Under the pieces are notes generated by a model. It was not told the DNA's origin. It saw nothing but the letters and a program-made list of their open reading frames with translations, and searched no databases. A program made the position numbers and the translations under genes. Shown here in pieces: positions 62,357 through 64,000 of a stretch of DNA of 64,000 nucleotides (the stretch's first letter is position 1; every line of letters starts with the position of its first letter). Origin of the DNA: Bacillota bacterium (GTDB taxonomy: Bacteria > Bacillota > UBA4882 > UBA8346); the NCBI GenBank assembly GCA_023415835.1, contig JAEZJK010000042.1, positions 1-64,000 of the forward strand, given 5' to 3'.

Positions 62357-62464
62357 ATTCGTGCCCGGTTGTATAATCGTAATCAAAAGAAAGCTCATGA
62401 CTAAAGGGAATGGGACTGACGATTACGTGTACGGGCACCGCTACGCTGAGCACGGGCACGGAAT
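62357..62464. repeat. GTGCCCG / TAATCGTAATC inverted repeats
   Basis: ATTCGTGCCCGG, then ATAATCGTAATC (62357-62384) are answered in inverse by GATTACGTGTACGGGCAC (62420-62437) and GCACGGGCACGGAAT (62449-62463). The same word family recurs at 60464-60480. These are typical of a dispersed intergenic repeat; no gene is present between 62399 and 62809. Confidence 0.5.
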
Positions 62465-62624
62465 AAACAGATTTAATAGGGGCAACGGTTTTATTTGCAG
62501 AATTCAGATTAATCTTTAATAAAGAAATGTTGAAAAAAGTTTTAAGTAAAACATTCACATCCCAAATACCGGATGTGAATGGTAAAATTATTGGGCTTTT
62601 TTCAACATATGAATCAAGGAAAAC

Positions 62625-62668
62625 ATGTCGCAATAATCCACGCTTATCCAAGAAACTTATTGCGACAT
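62625..62668. repeat. 44-bp palindrome, copy 2
   Basis: ATGTCGCAATAA, a 20-base loop (TCCACGCTTATCCAAGAAAC) and TTATTGCGACAT. The arms equal those of the 42233 copy and the loop is its inverted variant. It lies in the region between the ABC exporter and DUF2905 genes. Confidence 0.7.
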
Positions 62669-62809
62669 ATATAGATTACCATGGAATAAGTATCCCAGGC
62701 AAGCGATAAAAGGGGTATTCTGAAAGGGTATATTATTAGCATAATTACATTGATATATATCCAAGATGAGTGATAGAATTAAAATTAGGTTTAAAGTTGA
62801 GGAGTTGCT

Positions 62810-63025
62810 ATGGAACAAATCGGCAAATTATTAATAATCGTCGGAATCGTAAGTTTGGTTTTAGGGGCTTTGCTTTGGCTGGGCGGTAAAGTTCCCGGAA
62901 TTGGCAGGCTCCCGGGGGATATTATAATCAAACGGGGTAATTTTACTTTCTATTTTCCTTTGGCGACCAGCGTTCTATTGAGTATAATCCTTTCAATTAT
63001 TTTGGCTTTATTTAGGAGAAGATAA
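62810..63025 (+). CDS. DUF2905 small membrane protein
   Basis: 71 residues with two hydrophobic helices flanking GGKVPGIGRLPGDIIIKRGN, the DUF2905 signature. Function is unknown. GGAGTTGCT precedes the ATG, and its stop overlaps the recO start as TAATG. DUF2905 genes are often found near ruvB and recO. Confidence 0.92.
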   Translation: MEQIGKLLIIVGIVSLVLGALLWLGGKVPGIGRLPGDIIIKRGNFTFYFPLATSVLLSIILSIILALFRRR

Positions 63026-63768
63026 TGGGCCTTTACCGGACCAAGGTTATTGTCTTACGGAGCAGGAATCTCGGGGAAGCGGATCGGGTCTTAGTTTTAT
63101 TCAGCGAGGAACTGGGTAAATTTGAGGCGGTGGTTAAGGGGGCGCGAAGGCAACGGAGCCGTTTCGTCGGGAACACACTGCCTTTTAATTATTTAGAGGG
63201 TTTGTTTTTCCCGGGCAAAAGTTTGGATAGCTTGAGCCAAGTAGAGTTGGTGTATTCATTTTCAGCATTGCGCGAAGATTTGACCAAGTTCGCTTATGCC
63301 AGTTTCTGGGTGGAATTGGTTGATGGGTTTCTGCCCGAGCGGCAAGAAGCCGGGGATCTGTTCCGCTTTTTGCTGGCTGCGTTTATAGTCTTGGAAAAGG
63401 CCAGTGACCCGGAGATTTTAAACCTGGCTTTCCAGGCTCGGCTTTTAAAATATTTGGGTTACCAGCCGGAATTGAATCATTGTACCTGTTGCGGCGGAAT
63501 TCCGGAAGGCAAATTGTCTTTTTCCGCTGAAGCAGGGGGATTGATTTGTAATGACTGTTCCCCTCAACATCGGGACTTATTGCCGGTAAACCCGGATTTA
63601 CTAAATTGGTTTGGCCTTTTGGGTGAAACGGATCTCCGTCAAGTCCATCTTTTGAAAACCGAAAAGAGTAGCCGCCTTAAACTCTTTGCCTTACTCTCCA
63701 ATTTCATTGAGGACCGGTTAGAGCGGCCTTTAAAATCCCGAGCTTTTCTGGATAATTTAAATAGGTAA
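63025..63768 (+). CDS. recO: DNA repair protein RecO
   Basis: 247 residues. The N-terminal OB fold (KVIVLRSRNLGEADRVLVLFSEELGKFEAVVKGAR) is followed by an alpha-helical domain with the zinc-binding CTCCGG and CNDC cysteines. RecO works with RecR to load RecA on SSB-coated gaps. It is translationally coupled to the DUF2905 gene (TAATG overlap). Confidence 0.94.
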   Translation: MGLYRTKVIVLRSRNLGEADRVLVLFSEELGKFEAVVKGARRQRSRFVGNTLPFNYLEGLFFPGKSLDSLSQVELVYSFSALREDLTKFAYASFWVELVDGFLPERQEAGDLFRFLLAAFIVLEKASDPEILNLAFQARLLKYLGYQPELNHCTCCGGIPEGKLSFSAEAGGLICNDCSPQHRDLLPVNPDLLNWFGLLGETDLRQVHLLKTEKSSRLKLFALLSNFIEDRLERPLKSRAFLDNLNR

Positions 63769-63840
63769 CGGGAAATCTACGACTGAATTGGTAATGTAAT
63801 TTTATTGTTGTAATTGCCATAAAATGAGGTGTAATTCACA

Positions 63841-64000
63841 ATGGATAATTTGGACAAAGTCGATTTGGTCCGCGAACGGATGAATGTGAACTACGAAGAA
63901 GCCAAAATTGCTTTGGAATCTGTAAATTGGGATGTTGTTGAGGCCATCGTTAAGCTTGAAAAGGATCAGCAAAACCGGAAAGAAGAAATATTTGTCCGGG
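63841..64000 (+). CDS. DUF4342 / UBA-like domain protein, N-terminal part
   Basis: The frame opens MDNLDKVDLVRERMNVNYEE and continues AKIALESVNWDVVEAIVKLE, a UBA-like three-helix domain as in the N-terminus of DUF4342 proteins. GAGGTGTAATTCACA precedes the ATG. The C-terminal part lies outside the window. Confidence 0.75.
   Translation, partial: MDNLDKVDLVRERMNVNYEEAKIALESVNWDVVEAIVKLEKDQQNRKEEIFVR

Noticed and set aside
62527..62709. 60-codon plus-strand frame before DUF2905
   Set aside because: It runs through the 44-bp palindrome and another hairpin, and lacks a binding site.

Overview
The window comes from a bacterial chromosome, most likely an anaerobic Bacillota (Firmicutes) of a spore-forming, plant-polysaccharide-degrading lineage. 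The evidence is AGGAGG-type ribosome binding sites, frequent TTG/GTG starts, SpoIID- and CwlD-type cell-wall proteins, an AddAB-type nuclease, a sodium-pumping decarboxylase and a pectin/rhamnogalacturonan set. A Hydrogenispora-like organism would fit, but that is an impression, not a result. No rRNA, tRNA or CRISPR array was seen.

Layout. 1-1.4 kb is a mobile-element graveyard: the start of an IS3-type transposase, a Y1 (IS200/RAYT-like) transposase between repeated palindromic sequences, and an integrase remnant. 2-6.1 kb holds a secreted family 11 rhamnogalacturonan lyase and an exported metallo-beta-lactamase-fold protein, both on the minus strand. 6.4-18.5 kb is one functional block: a NarL/LiaS-type two-component system followed by a tightly coupled seven-gene operon (two unusual membrane proteins, a DUF4175-like protein, MoxR ATPase, DUF58 protein, two VWA proteins). 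AGTAC repeats precede both the kinase and the operon. 18.9-23.0 kb is a pectin cluster (GH105, GH28, KdgF-like cupin, aldo/keto reductase); a KDG-kinase-like gene at 53 kb and the lyase at 2-5 kb probably serve the same catabolism.

23-32 kb carries a nucleoside-phosphorylase/Cys-rich fusion, patatin, class III aminotransferase, a SpoIID-rhomboid pair, a CwlD-like amidase and a beta-flower protein. 32-40.6 kb carries a TetR regulator, AddB- and AddA-like subunits and FolE2. 40.6-42.3 kb has a broken LacI gene, a MITE-like element and a polysaccharide deacetylase. 42.4-46.5 kb encodes a biotin-dependent Na+-translocating decarboxylase (beta, gamma, biotin carrier, carboxyltransferase) plus an overlooked 44-residue gamma-like protein. 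46.6-52 kb holds an acyl-CoA synthetase, XRE-cupin and FadR-type regulators, aspartate-semialdehyde dehydrogenase and a DUF362 ferredoxin-like protein. 54.5-64 kb has a degenerate M28-like protein, a DUF401 permease and a housekeeping group (RuvC, RuvA, RuvB, QueH, ABC exporter, DUF2905, RecO, DUF4342).

The least explained structure lies between genes: a 118-bp MITE-like element in two copies, a 44-bp palindrome in two copies plus a half copy, a 230-bp imperfect palindrome after ruvB, GGATTAAC-type repeats, and an unexplained hairpin-rich segment at 50.0-50.2 kb.
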